Assembly (NCBI GenBank): GCA_019459505.1
Contig: JAIBEV010000053.1
Span: 1-62,906, forward strand
Source of the DNA: Candidatus Paracaedibacteraceae bacterium
GTDB taxonomy: Bacteria > Pseudomonadota > Alphaproteobacteria > Paracaedibacterales > Paracaedibacteraceae
Direction: 5' to 3'
DNA length: 62,906 bases
Program-made: the position numbers and the translations under genes
Part shown: positions 36,186 to 45,099 of the stretch, piece after piece
How positions within the stretch are numbered: position 1 is the stretch's first letter
How the letters are laid out: each line of letters opens with the position of its first letter
The notes under the pieces: model-generated
Seen by the model: the letters and a program-made list of their open reading frames with translations, nothing else
The model's database searches: none
Told to the model about the DNA's origin: nothing

Positions 36186-37457
36186 TTATGCCTGACTAGG
36201 AAGTGCTTTAACTTTTAATAAGGTAATTTGATTACGATGACGGCGGAGAATCTCAAAATGATAGCCGTGAATATTAAAGGATTGACCCCCTTCTGGAATT
36301 GCTCGAATTTCATAAAGAATTAAACCTGCCATTGTGGAGGCCTCTTCATCAGGCAACTCCCAATTCAATTGGCGGTTGACATCCCGGATTGTCACAGTGC
36401 CATCAATAATGAAGGAGCCATCCTCTTGAGGCCGAATACCGCGAACAGCAATATCATGCTCATCGGTAATATCGCCAACAATTTCTTCTAAAATATCTTC
36501 CAACGTTACAATCCCATTGAAGGCCCCATATTCATCGACCACAATAGCAAAGTGTTCACGTCGATTTTTAAAGGCCTGAAGTTGCTCAATCAAGTCTGCC
36601 GTCTCAGGAATAAACCAAGGAGCAGTGGCAACTGACATAATATCAAGTTTATCTAAGCTATCTTGCTGAGCATGCACATAACGTAATAATGCTTTTGAAT
36701 GAATAATACCAACGATATTATCCGTATCATTTTTATAAAGCGGTACCCGCGTAAAAGGACTTTCTAAAACTTGTTTGACGATTTCAGGAGGAGTCTCATT
36801 AGCATTAACCATTGTCACATTTTTACGATGAGTCATGATTTCTCCAACAGTAACCTCGCGCAAATCTAAAATGCTTTTTAACATAGCTCGTTCATTATTA
36901 GCATCCGGCTTTTCATGGGCAAAATGCATATCAATTGCTCCTCTTAATTCTTCAAGGGCGGCAAATTCATCATTAGGATTAGATTTGATACCAAAAAGCC
37001 TTAAATGAGCGCGGGCAAAATTGTTAATGGCAAGAGTGATGGGACGAAAAACTCTGAACACCACCCATAAAGGACGGATAAGCAGCATTAAAACCTTTTC
37101 AGGGCTATTGACAGCTATAATTTTAGGTAAGGTTTCTGCATACACAGTAATAATAATCGTCATTGCAAAAGAAACAAAAATGATAGCCTCTTTACCAAAG
37201 AGATCAGCAGCAATATCCCCGATATTGTTGTTAACAATGGTGAGGCATAAGGTATTAAATAAAAGGATTGTCGCCAAAGAAAGGCCAACGTTTTTTTGCA
37301 ACTCCAGGACCAACTTAGCCTTTGAGTCCCCTTTCTTCGCAAGACTATGTAACTTTGCCTTGGAAACAGCTGTGACAGAGGTTTCAGCTGAGGACAGCAA
37401 CGCTGCTAAAACAATTAAAGCGAGGAGCATAATAAACACAATAGCTAGAACCGGCAT
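36186..37457 (-). CDS. CNNM/CorB-type HlyC/CorC family protein
   Basis: 423 aa. The DUF21 domain (1-180) has four helices (MPVLAIVFIMLLALIVLAAL, LATILLFNTLCLTIVNNNI, FVSFAMTIIITVYAETLPK). Two CBS domains follow (about 195-325; EIMTHRKNVTMVNANE, RVPLYKNDTDNIVGIIHSK, VVDEYGAFNGIVTLEDIL), then the CorC_HlyC domain (about 340-423; GSFIIDGTVTIRDVNRQLN). This is the CorB/YfjD-like arrangement, implicated in Mg2+ handling. It is the last gene of an aspS-aroB-hypothetical-corB operon; aroB plus a CNNM gene is a recurring alphaproteobacterial pair. Confidence 0.9.
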   Translation of the reverse strand: MPVLAIVFIMLLALIVLAALLSSAETSVTAVSKAKLHSLAKKGDSKAKLVLELQKNVGLSLATILLFNTLCLTIVNNNIGDIAADLFGKEAIIFVSFAMTIIITVYAETLPKIIAVNSPEKVLMLLIRPLWVVFRVFRPITLAINNFARAHLRLFGIKSNPNDEFAALEELRGAIDMHFAHEKPDANNERAMLKSILDLREVTVGEIMTHRKNVTMVNANETPPEIVKQVLESPFTRVPLYKNDTDNIVGIIHSKALLRYVHAQQDSLDKLDIMSVATAPWFIPETADLIEQLQAFKNRREHFAIVVDEYGAFNGIVTLEDILEEIVGDITDEHDIAVRGIRPQEDGSFIIDGTVTIRDVNRQLNWELPDEEASTMAGLILYEIRAIPEGGQSFNIHGYHFEILRRHRNQITLLKVKALPSQA

Positions 37458-37460
37458 ATT

Positions 37461-38039
37461 TTATTCCTCTTCTCTAAGCTTATCAAATCCGTGGCGTTTA
37501 CCGACATCCATCGGAATGGAAATGGAAATATCATACTCATCAGGATCTCGTTTAATTTTTCGGGCAGGAGCATAATCGGTACTTCCCATAGTACCTTGGG
37601 TGCCACCGATTGACATGGTAACAACCTGAGTAGGCTCCAGAGGTTGCTGCTGCAAAGCCTTTTGCTTTAGCTTATATTCAACAAGTTTCATTAATTCATG
37701 TTCATGCTTTAATTTTTCAATCACCGCATCCTGAGAAATGGCCCCTGTCTGAATAAGAGTATGAAATTTTTCTACTTCCTCAAGTAAGAGCGCAGATTCT
37801 TCATCCGATGTCTTTTCTTGCAATTTTTTAATATGACGGGAATAAAGATTGATGGTTTTTTTAAGATAGCGATTAAAGGTCGAGGATTTTTTGCGTGACT
37901 CTAAGTCAACCAACCGAACAATAGCATTTTCTCGCTTTTCAGCAGGATCCTTTTTCGCTAAAACGGGGTCGATAAAAATCTGCAGGAGGCAGACAACTAC
38001 TCCCAACAGCAGTATAAACTTGGATGATTGATTTCCCAT
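37461..38039 (-). CDS. Exported helical hypothetical protein, 192 aa
   Basis: Not recognised. A signal sequence or single anchor (KFILLLGVVVCLLQIFIDPV, cleavage near residue 28) precedes a charged, helix-rich body (about 30-135) with heptad-like leucines (LLLEEVEKFHTLIQ, LMKLVEYKLKQKAL). A disordered, Gly/Thr-rich tail follows, with SISIPMDVGKRHG near the end. It sits 15 nt after aroB and 3 nt before the CorB-like gene, so it belongs to the same transcript. A periplasmic scaffold or envelope role is possible but unproven. Confidence 0.65.
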   Translation of the reverse strand: MGNQSSKFILLLGVVVCLLQIFIDPVLAKKDPAEKRENAIVRLVDLESRKKSSTFNRYLKKTINLYSRHIKKLQEKTSDEESALLLEEVEKFHTLIQTGAISQDAVIEKLKHEHELMKLVEYKLKQKALQQQPLEPTQVVTMSIGGTQGTMGSTDYAPARKIKRDPDEYDISISIPMDVGKRHGFDKLREEE

Positions 38040-38054
38040 AATAATAAGACTGTA

Positions 38055-39107
38055 TCACGATATATTTTCAGAAACAAATGTTCTAACATCGTCGACACTG
38101 CATCTTAAGCAATAAGGTTGACCAGGGGCTTTTGCGACAATAAACTGGAGCATTTCTTGCTGGCTCTTTTTATCTTTAACCATTAAGTCTATTAATTTAT
38201 CCACATCCGTTAGATATTTCTTATAATCTGTTTCAAGCCCTATGTGGTTAAAGACCTGGCGCAGTTGCTCCGTAGAATGTAAAGAGTGGGTAAAATAGGT
38301 AGCAAAATCATGTTCTGCCATTAACCCTAGCGCTATCGCTTGGCCATGGGAAAGATGGGGATGAAGTTTTTCAAAAGCGTGACCAAACGTGTGACCAGCA
38401 TTTAAAATAAGACGTTCTTTATTAACGGAACTTTCAAACCAATCATTATTAATAACTTTGAGCTTGAGATCGATTGCATAAGGAACAATGTTTTCTCTAT
38501 TGTAGAATGTTTCTGCCTCCCAGGCTTTCGCATCGGAAGTCCATACCATTTTGATCACTTCAGCCATTCCAGAGGCATAATGTTCAGGAGGCAAAGTATC
38601 AAGAAAAGCCAAATCGATGATAGTCTTACGAGGCGGATGAAAACTGCCAATTAAATTCTTAGTGTCATTAACATTAATCGCTGTTTTGCCCCCCACACTG
38701 GCATCAACCATTGATAATAAGGTGGTGGGTACCGCCCACCAGGTAATACCACGCATGTAAATGCTCGCCGCAAACCCCACTAAATCAAGCAAGCTTCCCC
38801 CACCCATAGCAATCAAGATTGACTGTCTATCGGCTTGATGCTGTTGCAAGAACTGAATGATTTTCTCTACTCCCATCCAACTTTTGTTATCTTCTGCTGA
38901 CTCCATCAGCAATAGAGGGCGATCAGTGGTGGGACGCTTAATTTTTGGATCACAAACGAGAAAAGCATTAGGAGGAAGATGGCTTGCTGTAAACTCAAAG
39001 AAATCTATCGACACCTTATAGGCACGTGTATAGGAAAAATCGTGGGATAAAGAGGTATCAAAGATGGGATGGAATCTGCTCGTTTGAAATAAGTTAGAAC
39101 CCACCAT
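38055..39107 (-). CDS. aroB: 3-dehydroquinate synthase
   Basis: 350 aa NAD-dependent enzyme that closes DAHP to 3-dehydroquinate, step two of the shikimate pathway. Motifs: IAMGGGSLLDLVGFAASIYMRG (NAD binding), VPTTLLSMVDASVGGKTAIN, GSFHPPRKTIID, SGMAEVIKM and the metal-binding NAGHTFGHAFEKL (His residues). It lies 9 nt downstream of aspS. Usually aroK precedes aroB; it does not here. Confidence 0.96.
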   Translation of the reverse strand: MVGSNLFQTSRFHPIFDTSLSHDFSYTRAYKVSIDFFEFTASHLPPNAFLVCDPKIKRPTTDRPLLLMESAEDNKSWMGVEKIIQFLQQHQADRQSILIAMGGGSLLDLVGFAASIYMRGITWWAVPTTLLSMVDASVGGKTAINVNDTKNLIGSFHPPRKTIIDLAFLDTLPPEHYASGMAEVIKMVWTSDAKAWEAETFYNRENIVPYAIDLKLKVINNDWFESSVNKERLILNAGHTFGHAFEKLHPHLSHGQAIALGLMAEHDFATYFTHSLHSTEQLRQVFNHIGLETDYKKYLTDVDKLIDLMVKDKKSQQEMLQFIVAKAPGQPYCLRCSVDDVRTFVSENIS

Positions 39108-39116
39108 TTCCTCCTC

Positions 39117-40910
39117 TTAGCATGCAGCTGGTGCTGTTTTGAGCGACAACCGGATATCCAAGCATAGCTCTTTCAACCGATCTTTTTCTACCACTGACGG
39201 TGCTCCCATCATCAAGTCTTGAGCTTGCTGGTTCATGGGGAACGCAATAACTTCACGAATGTTTGGTTCATCTGCCAACAACATGACAATACGATCCACT
39301 CCCGGCGCACTCCCGCCATGAGGGGGCGCCCCAAACTTAAAGGCATTAAGCAATCCACCAAAGCGCTTTTCAACATCTTCACGCGTATAGCCCACAACTT
39401 CAAAAGCCTTGTACATAACGTCGGGCAAATGATTACGAATTGCCCCGCTGGACAGTTCAATTCCATTACAAACGATATCATATTGGAAGGCTTTAATCGT
39501 TAAGGGATCCTGGTTAAGGAGGGCATCCATGCCGCCTTGAGGCATTGAGAATGGATTATGCGAAAAGTCAATTTTACCGGTATCATCGTCTTGCTCATAC
39601 ATGGGGAAGTCGACAATCCAACAGAAATTAAATGTATTTTCTGCAATAAGCCCTAATTCTTGCCCAATCTTAGTTCTAGCTAAACCAGCATTTTTAGCAG
39701 CAGTTTTTACTTTATCACAGACGAAGAAGACAGAATCCCCTTCCTTAAGGTTAGCAATTTCCTGCAAATTTTTCAGACGATTCTCATCTAAGAACTTAGC
39801 AATTGGCCCTTTAGCTGTTCCCTCAGAAAAGGTGATATAGCCAAGCCCGGGCATACCAAGGCCACGAGCCCAGTCATTGAGCTTATCAAAAAAACTACGC
39901 GCTTGGGTCGCTGCACCGGGGGCTGGAATTGCGCGAACAACGGCACCTTGGCTGACAAGATTGCTAAAGATAGCAAAGTCAGAGCCTAGAAAAACCTCAG
40001 ACACATCACAAATTTCAATAGGGTTCCGTAAATCTGGTTTATCATTACCATATTTTAACATTGAGTCATCAAAGCTAATCCGTGGGAACGGATAAGGAGT
40101 AACGGATTTACCGTTGGCAAATTCTTCAAAAACGCCATGAAGAACAGGTTCAATAGCAGCAAATACATCCTCTTGAGTCACAAAGGACATTTCAAAATCA
40201 AGTTGGTAGAATTCGCCTGGAGACCGATCCGCACGGGCATCTTCATCGCGGAAACAAGGGGCAATTTGGAAATAACGATCAAAACCAGCCACCATTAACA
40301 GCTGCTTGAACATTTGAGGTGCTTGAGGCAAAGCGTAGAATGTCCCTGGATTAAGACGACTTGGCACCAAGAAGTCACGGGCCCCTTCGGGTGAGGAAGC
40401 GGTCAAGATGGGGGTCTGGAACTCAGTAAAACCTTGCTCAATCATCCGCCGCCGTAAGGAGGCAATAACATTAGACCGCAATACAATATTCTTGTGGAGT
40501 TTTTCTTTACGTAAATCTAAGAAACGATAACGTAAGCGTGTATCTTCAGGAAAGTCCGCATCACTGTTAACTTGCAGAGGAAGGGTATCAGCGGTTGAAA
40601 GCACTTCAATTGCGCTGACGTGAATTTCAATATCACCGGTATCCATTTTAGGGTTGACCGTGTCAGCAGACCTTTCAACAACGTTACCATCAAGTCGGAT
40701 AACACTTTCATTCCGTAATCCTTCGGCAATTTTAAAGCTAGCACTATCGATATCCACAACACACTGGGTCAATCCATGGTGATCTCTAAGGTCGATAAAT
40801 AAAAGGTTTCCATGATCTCTTTTACGATGGACCCAGCCTGATAAACGAACGGTTTGGCCGGCATCTTTTTTTCTAAGTTGTCCACAGGTGTGGCTGCGAT
40901 AGCTATGCAT
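39117..40910 (-). CDS. aspS: Aspartyl-tRNA synthetase
   Basis: 597 aa class II synthetase of the bacterial type. It has an OB-fold anticodon-binding domain (1-105; [20 protein letters not shown]), motif 2 ([22 protein letters not shown] region) and a bacterial GAD insertion domain (about 290-415). Motif 3 is at [14 protein letters not shown]. It charges tRNA-Asp, and the tRNA gene is at 15630. Whether it also charges tRNA-Asn, as in lineages with GatCAB, cannot be told from the motifs alone. It is first gene of the operon, with a 195-bp upstream gap facing the Sel1 gene. Confidence 0.97.
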   Translation of the reverse strand: MHSYRSHTCGQLRKKDAGQTVRLSGWVHRKRDHGNLLFIDLRDHHGLTQCVVDIDSASFKIAEGLRNESVIRLDGNVVERSADTVNPKMDTGDIEIHVSAIEVLSTADTLPLQVNSDADFPEDTRLRYRFLDLRKEKLHKNIVLRSNVIASLRRRMIEQGFTEFQTPILTASSPEGARDFLVPSRLNPGTFYALPQAPQMFKQLLMVAGFDRYFQIAPCFRDEDARADRSPGEFYQLDFEMSFVTQEDVFAAIEPVLHGVFEEFANGKSVTPYPFPRISFDDSMLKYGNDKPDLRNPIEICDVSEVFLGSDFAIFSNLVSQGAVVRAIPAPGAATQARSFFDKLNDWARGLGMPGLGYITFSEGTAKGPIAKFLDENRLKNLQEIANLKEGDSVFFVCDKVKTAAKNAGLARTKIGQELGLIAENTFNFCWIVDFPMYEQDDDTGKIDFSHNPFSMPQGGMDALLNQDPLTIKAFQYDIVCNGIELSSGAIRNHLPDVMYKAFEVVGYTREDVEKRFGGLLNAFKFGAPPHGGSAPGVDRIVMLLADEPNIREVIAFPMNQQAQDLMMGAPSVVEKDRLKELCLDIRLSLKTAPAAC

Positions 40911-41023
40911 AAAATTTATCCAATTATAGTCGGTTCACAGAACCTATTTATTTAACCTGATTAAAGAGAGCCATAACCTGAAAATTTTGTCAAGCAAGCC
41001 ATATGGAAAAACAGCAAGGTTGA

Positions 41024-41053
41024 TTGACAGAGCCCGTAAGAGGCCGATACTAT
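41024..41053 (+). promoter_or_regulatory. Probable promoter of the 199-aa Sel1 gene
   Basis: A perfect TTGACA (41024-41029) is followed after 18 bp by TACTAT (41048-41053). It lies 50 bp before the start codon, which has a GAGAGGAA ribosome-binding site. Confidence 0.55.
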
Positions 41054-41105
41054 AATTTGAATTAGACTGAAAGCCCTGTTTTAGACCATTAAGAGAGGAA
41101 ATATT

Positions 41106-41705
41106 ATGAGAATACTATTGTTTTGGGCTGTTTTGACAACGCTTGTTTCAGCTAATTCAGCTGATCACGGCGTAAGCTTGATTTATCAAGGAAAAAACAC
41201 CGAAGCCTTGGGTATACTTGAACCTCTGGCCAAGAAATCTGATCCTAAAGCTGCATTTTATGCATCGCTGATTTTATTGTTTAGCGATAAACCTGATCTT
41301 TCCAAAGGATTGCCCTTATTAGAAAAGGCTGTCCAGGCAGGTTATGGGCCAGCTTTAGATACCTATGCTGGGCTTTATTTACATGGGGATATTCTTGAGA
41401 AAGATCTTCATAAAGCCAAAATGTATTATGAAATCGCGAGCCAGCGTGGTTATGGGCCCTCTCAATTTAATTATGGGATCCTGTGTAAGAACGGTGAAGG
41501 ACTGCCACTGGATTTAGAAAATGCATATGTTTTCCTAAGCTTAGCGGCGGATAATTATAATGATTTAGGAGAATTGACCCTCGATGCAGCGGAATTCCGT
41601 GACCAGGTAAAAGCTAACTTACCCCCTGACGTTCTGGCCAGGGCGGAGCAAACGGCCCCTCGTTATAAAAAAGAAATAGCCCGCAAATGTATTAATAATG
41701 ATTAA
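41106..41705 (+). CDS. Exported small Sel1-repeat protein
   Basis: 199 aa. The signal peptide is RILLFWAVLTTLVSANS, with cleavage near residue 18. Four or so Sel1/TPR-like repeats follow (GLPLLEKAVQAGYGPALDTY, YEIASQRGYGPSQFNYGIL, then AYVFLSLAAD). The C-terminal basic helix ends KEIARKCINND. Sel1 proteins are solenoid scaffolds for protein-protein contacts. In host-associated bacteria they often face the host or the periplasm. It stands alone, upstream of the first B12 riboswitch, with a good promoter and ribosome-binding site. Confidence 0.75.
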   Translation: MRILLFWAVLTTLVSANSADHGVSLIYQGKNTEALGILEPLAKKSDPKAAFYASLILLFSDKPDLSKGLPLLEKAVQAGYGPALDTYAGLYLHGDILEKDLHKAKMYYEIASQRGYGPSQFNYGILCKNGEGLPLDLENAYVFLSLAADNYNDLGELTLDAAEFRDQVKANLPPDVLARAEQTAPRYKKEIARKCINND

Positions 41706-41809
41706 AAAGAGTGAGCAATTCCCATCCGAAGAACTGTGGACTCGAGCCATTTGACCTGTCCCCCAATTCGCTGAGGATGAAGTCGGACATTCCCCATTGA
41801 ATGAAATTG
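41702..41809 (-). pseudogene. Possible outer-membrane-protein C-terminal fragment
   Basis: A 35-codon minus-strand frame reads PQRIGGQVKWLESTVLRMG and ends IAHSF before TAA. A terminal Phe after alternating residues is the beta-signal of outer-membrane barrels. It has no full-length partner. It could be a remnant or chance. Confidence 0.25.
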
Positions 41810-41835
41810 ACACATTGACTAGGGCGCGGCATAGT
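41807..41835 (+). promoter_or_regulatory. Probable promoter of the btuB riboswitch transcript
   Basis: TTGACA (41807-41812), 17 bp, then CATAGT (41830-41835). The riboswitch P1 stem starts 8 bp further on, so transcription would begin right at the aptamer. Confidence 0.55.
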
Positions 41836-41842
41836 ATTGGTA

Positions 41843-42034
41843 TGTTTAGTCTCCCCTTGTTGGGAAAAACAAACCTCTTCTTAACAAGATGTTTGTAAGG
41901 GAACATGGTGTAAATCCATGACTGTCCTCGCAACTGTAAGTGCAGAGCTAATTTCCATTATGTCACTGGAGCTTAAAAATTCTGGGAAGACGGGAAAAGG
42001 CAAAGACGCACAAAGTCAGGAAACCTGCTAAACA
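41843..42034 (+). promoter_or_regulatory. Cobalamin (AdoCbl) riboswitch upstream of btuB
   Basis: The core motifs are in order: AAGGGAACATGGTGTAAATC then CATGACTGTCCTCGCAACTG (B12-box region with the conserved CGCAACTGTAAG), CACTGG, CTGGGAAGACGGGAAAAGG and GTCAGGAAACCTGC. A P1 stem forms between TGTTTAG (41843-41849) and CTAAACA (42028-42034). The 3' end lies 31 bp before the btuB start, so repression of translation by B12 is likely. Confidence 0.93.
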
Positions 42035-42065
42035 ATTACCACGTTTTCATAGGCGAGTGGACCTA

Positions 42066-43946
42066 ATGAAGCCAGATCCGGTTGTGGTAAGGATGATATC
42101 ACAAACGGAGAATTCATTGTTTTACAGGGCCGTACTTTTAATTTTCTTAATTACATCCGCGGTGGCGACACCGACGGCCCCGATTGTTGTAACCGCCAAG
42201 CGCTATGAGTCTTTACGCCCACCACCCTCAGCCAAAATAACCACGTTTACCCAAGAAAAGATAAAAAAGAATCAATATACTCAAGTAATAGAGGTTATTA
42301 ATGCTACCCCCGGTTATATGGTTGTCCAATCCGGCGGAATCGGTCAACAAAGTTCTATTTTTGTGCGGGGCACCAATTCAAACCATGTACAAGTTCGACT
42401 TGATGGCATGCGGATTAATTTGCCGGAAGCCTCGAATGGCACAGTAGATGCCGCCCTTCTGACAACCCAAAACCTTAACACTGTTACCTTACTACGCGGC
42501 GGCCAAAGCAGCCTTTATGGTGCCGACGCCATCGGCGGTGTTATTCTTTTAAACACACCTAAAGGGACAGGCAATTTTGAAGAAACAGTACGGCTAGAAA
42601 CGGGTAGCCAAAAAACTCTCAGTACTTATGGTCATTTAGCCGGGGGATTTAAAAATTCAGGGATTTACATAGGCCTCTCTCGTTTCACAACAGGCGGCAT
42701 TTCCCAAATGCCGCTTGACTATCGCCAACCCACAGGACATTACCCCCGCTTATCTTATCGACAAGGCAGCTATGCAGCTCGATTTGATCATCGGTTTAAT
42801 GAGACGATTGATATAAGTTTGATTAGCCGTTTATCTACGGCAAACTTATCCTATCAACTTCAGGAAAAATCAGTTCCTCAACACCGCCAACACGCTTTGC
42901 AGCGCTTCTTATGGACCATAAAGCCTACGTCATTTTGGCATCATCACCTCGGCTTCGGCTATTTAACAACCGATCAAAGCAATGCCCGCCATGACCCCGT
43001 ATTTACAAAAACCCAGGGACGCCGCCAACAGCTTGATTGGACACAAACTTTTGAGACTTCTACGGCGGGGTCAGTATCTATTACTGCCGAAACAAGTAAA
43101 GATGCAGCCCACCATCATGACACTCTTGTGAAAGCCTCCTATAGCCAAGCCGCCCATGCCTTAGGCACTCTATGGCAAAAGAAATGGTCCTGGATTGGCT
43201 TCGATATAAGTGCGCGCCATGATAAAATATCACGGTTTCACCACGGGAATACTCATCGCGAAGGGATTATCTTTACTCCTTTTAAGTCCACCAAATTTTT
43301 AGTAAGTCATAGCACAAGCTTCAAAACCCCCACCTTATATCAGCTGTATGCTAAAACACCTTATTTCACCGGTAATCCGAAACTAAAACCTGAAAAGGCC
43401 CATCAATGGGAAGCGGGATTTGAACAACGGATTGGCGGGCAACTCTTATGGGAAGAAACCTATTTTATCAATCATTTAAAGGGTCTTATTGATGCAACGC
43501 CTGATTGGAAATCTGTTACCAATATAGGGCGGGCCCGCACGAGCGGATTAGAATCAATTTTAACCTGGGTAGGAATAAAAGGATGGTCTGCTGATATCAA
43601 TCATACTTACACCAAAGCCAAAAATCTGGCAACCAATCAACGATTATTACGACGTCCTTTAACAAAACTTTCGGCACGACTTTACTATAGCCATAATGAT
43701 TGGCTGTGGACGATGGAAGTTTCTCATACAGGACGACGTCAGGATGTTCACCCTCTCACCTATCAACCTATTGTGGCAAAACCCTATATGCTCGTAAATT
43801 TTAAAACACAGAAAAAATTTTCTGACACATTTACTCTGTTTGGTCGTATCGAAAATTTATTTAATCGTAAAATTCAAGAACCAGTGGGATTCCGCAAGGC
43901 TGGGATTAGTATTTTTGTTGGAGTGGAGAAAACCATTGGCACCTAA
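42066..43946 (+). CDS. btuB: TonB-dependent vitamin B12 outer-membrane receptor BtuB
   Basis: 626 aa from ATG 42066; ATG 42093 (MISQTENSLF) is an alternative that sits directly before the signal core AVLLIFLITSAVA. A TonB box (APIVVTAKRYE) follows the cleavage site. The plug domain (about 60-165) has IFVRGTNSNHVQVRLDGMRI and LLRGGQSSLYGADAIGGVI, and a 22-strand barrel fills the rest (SFKTPTLYQLYAKTP, NPKLKPEKAHQWEAGFEQRI). The protein ends VGVEKTIGT, without the usual terminal Phe/aromatic, which is odd for an outer-membrane barrel. It is controlled by the adjacent riboswitch and overlaps the tonB start. Confidence 0.93.
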   Translation: MKPDPVVVRMISQTENSLFYRAVLLIFLITSAVATPTAPIVVTAKRYESLRPPPSAKITTFTQEKIKKNQYTQVIEVINATPGYMVVQSGGIGQQSSIFVRGTNSNHVQVRLDGMRINLPEASNGTVDAALLTTQNLNTVTLLRGGQSSLYGADAIGGVILLNTPKGTGNFEETVRLETGSQKTLSTYGHLAGGFKNSGIYIGLSRFTTGGISQMPLDYRQPTGHYPRLSYRQGSYAARFDHRFNETIDISLISRLSTANLSYQLQEKSVPQHRQHALQRFLWTIKPTSFWHHHLGFGYLTTDQSNARHDPVFTKTQGRRQQLDWTQTFETSTAGSVSITAETSKDAAHHHDTLVKASYSQAAHALGTLWQKKWSWIGFDISARHDKISRFHHGNTHREGIIFTPFKSTKFLVSHSTSFKTPTLYQLYAKTPYFTGNPKLKPEKAHQWEAGFEQRIGGQLLWEETYFINHLKGLIDATPDWKSVTNIGRARTSGLESILTWVGIKGWSADINHTYTKAKNLATNQRLLRRPLTKLSARLYYSHNDWLWTMEVSHTGRRQDVHPLTYQPIVAKPYMLVNFKTQKKFSDTFTLFGRIENLFNRKIQEPVGFRKAGISIFVGVEKTIGT

Positions 43947-44499
43947 TCGTTTGATAGGAGGATATACCAGCTCTATTTTAATATCAGGGATCGTTCATGC
44001 TATCCCTCTTACATTCATGATTGTAAATTACGATCGCCTCGCTTGCCCCTCTCCTGTATCCTTGACTATCGAGGTTAACTGGCAACAATCTGCTCCCCCT
44101 TTCTTACCACCTCAATCCTTTAAAACCACCAAGGTTGCCCCTCCGACAGACACTGACAGTCGGGTATCTACCCATACGTCTCCACGGCCCGCAGAAAAAC
44201 AAAAGTCATTCCTTTCCTCAATCCCGCGTCCTGAGATAAAGGAAGATGAGAATTTAACTTTTACTAACCGCAAACCAAACTATCCAGAAGAAGCACGACT
44301 CTTAGGAATAGAGGGCACTGTTATGGTTAAACTCGCCATCAATCCCGAGGGAACTATCCACGAAGCGCAAGCTTTAAATCCTAAAGCTCACCCTATTTTA
44401 GAACAGTCAGCACTTGCACAAATTAAAGGCTGGAGGTTCACTTCTTCTTCCTCTCGCCATTCAATAACAATCCCCATTAAGTTCGAACTCGAAGAATAA
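43936..44499 (+). CDS. TonB-like energy transducer
   Basis: 187 aa from a TTG at 43936 that overlaps the end of btuB. A GGAG site (43925-43928) sits 7 nt upstream; TTG 43951 is an alternative. One N-terminal transmembrane anchor (SILISGIVHAIPLTFMIV) is followed by a Pro/Ser/Thr-rich periplasmic spacer (about 45-105). A TonB_C domain then follows (NYPEEARLLGIEGTVMVKLA ... ALAQIKGWRF). It would couple the inner-membrane proton force (ExbBD, not in the window) to BtuB. It is co-transcribed with btuB and so also under B12 control. Confidence 0.85.
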   Translation: MAPNRLIGGYTSSILISGIVHAIPLTFMIVNYDRLACPSPVSLTIEVNWQQSAPPFLPPQSFKTTKVAPPTDTDSRVSTHTSPRPAEKQKSFLSSIPRPEIKEDENLTFTNRKPNYPEEARLLGIEGTVMVKLAINPEGTIHEAQALNPKAHPILEQSALAQIKGWRFTSSSSRHSITIPIKFELEE

Positions 44500-44517
44500 A
44501 CTTGCAAGAGTGTTAAG
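44497..44517. repeat. Dispersed 21-bp repeat, copy 2
   Basis: TAAACTTGCAAGAGTGTTAAG is the exact reverse complement of 21037-21057. It spans the tonB stop codon and abuts the MITE-like element that starts at 44518. Confidence 0.75.
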
Positions 44518-44684
44518 TATAGCTGATTCCTTATAAATTGGTTACATTTTATGGCGCAGTTCCGAATAGGATTTCAAGTTTTAAAAACCGCGATTAGTTG
44601 GCTGTAATTAAGGATTTTTAAAGCGAAGAAAGAGTGCCGGAAATCAGCCTAGAAAATGAATCAATTCATGAGGAATCAGCTATA
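44518..44684. mobile_element. MITE-like element (about 167 bp)
   Basis: TATAGCTGATTCCT (44518-44531) and AGGAATCAGCTATA (44671-44684) are perfect 14-bp terminal inverted repeats (18 of 20 when extended inward). The interior has no open frame. Its position is between tonB and the second riboswitch. No clear target duplication is visible. Confidence 0.6.
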
Positions 44685-44753
44685 AGATACTGAGTTTAAA
44701 AAATAGCTATTTTTTAATTTGATTAAAAAATTTTCACCCCCTAAACTGATAAA

Positions 44754-44930
44754 TGAATCGATGGTGCGTTGCTAACTCAACGCTTAAAATAGGAATCCGG
44801 TCTTAAAGCCGGAGCTGCCCCCGCAACTGTAGGTGGTAAGTCATAGGATCAAGCATGTCACTGGGTTAACCTGGGAAGACGATCCAAATGATGATAATCC
44901 ACAAGCCAGGAGACTTGCCGTCAGGATTCA
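44754..44930 (+). promoter_or_regulatory. Cobalamin riboswitch upstream of nrdA
   Basis: A textbook aptamer: GGTGCG near the 5' end, AATAGGAATCCGGTC then AAAGCCGGAGCTGCCCCCGC (B12 box), CAACTGTAGG, CACTGGGTTAACCTGGGAAG, and GCCAGGAGACTTGCCGTCAG. The P1 stem is TGAATC (44754-44759) with GATTCA (44925-44930). A 169-nt leader separates it from the nrdA ATG, with pairing candidates (AAGGGTTATGAG and CCCTTATAAAC) for an expression platform. Confidence 0.94.
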
Positions 44931-45099
44931 ACAAATCTCTCGATGCTCCTCATTCTTTCCCTGCAATGATTAAGGGTTATGAGTTTGAAAGAGATATTGT
45001 GACTGCTAAACATCGGGCGGGGTGCACCGGTTGAAAGCCAGAGGTTATCTTATTTCCTCTACTTTCCCCATACCTAGCCCTTATAAACATGAGGGTATT

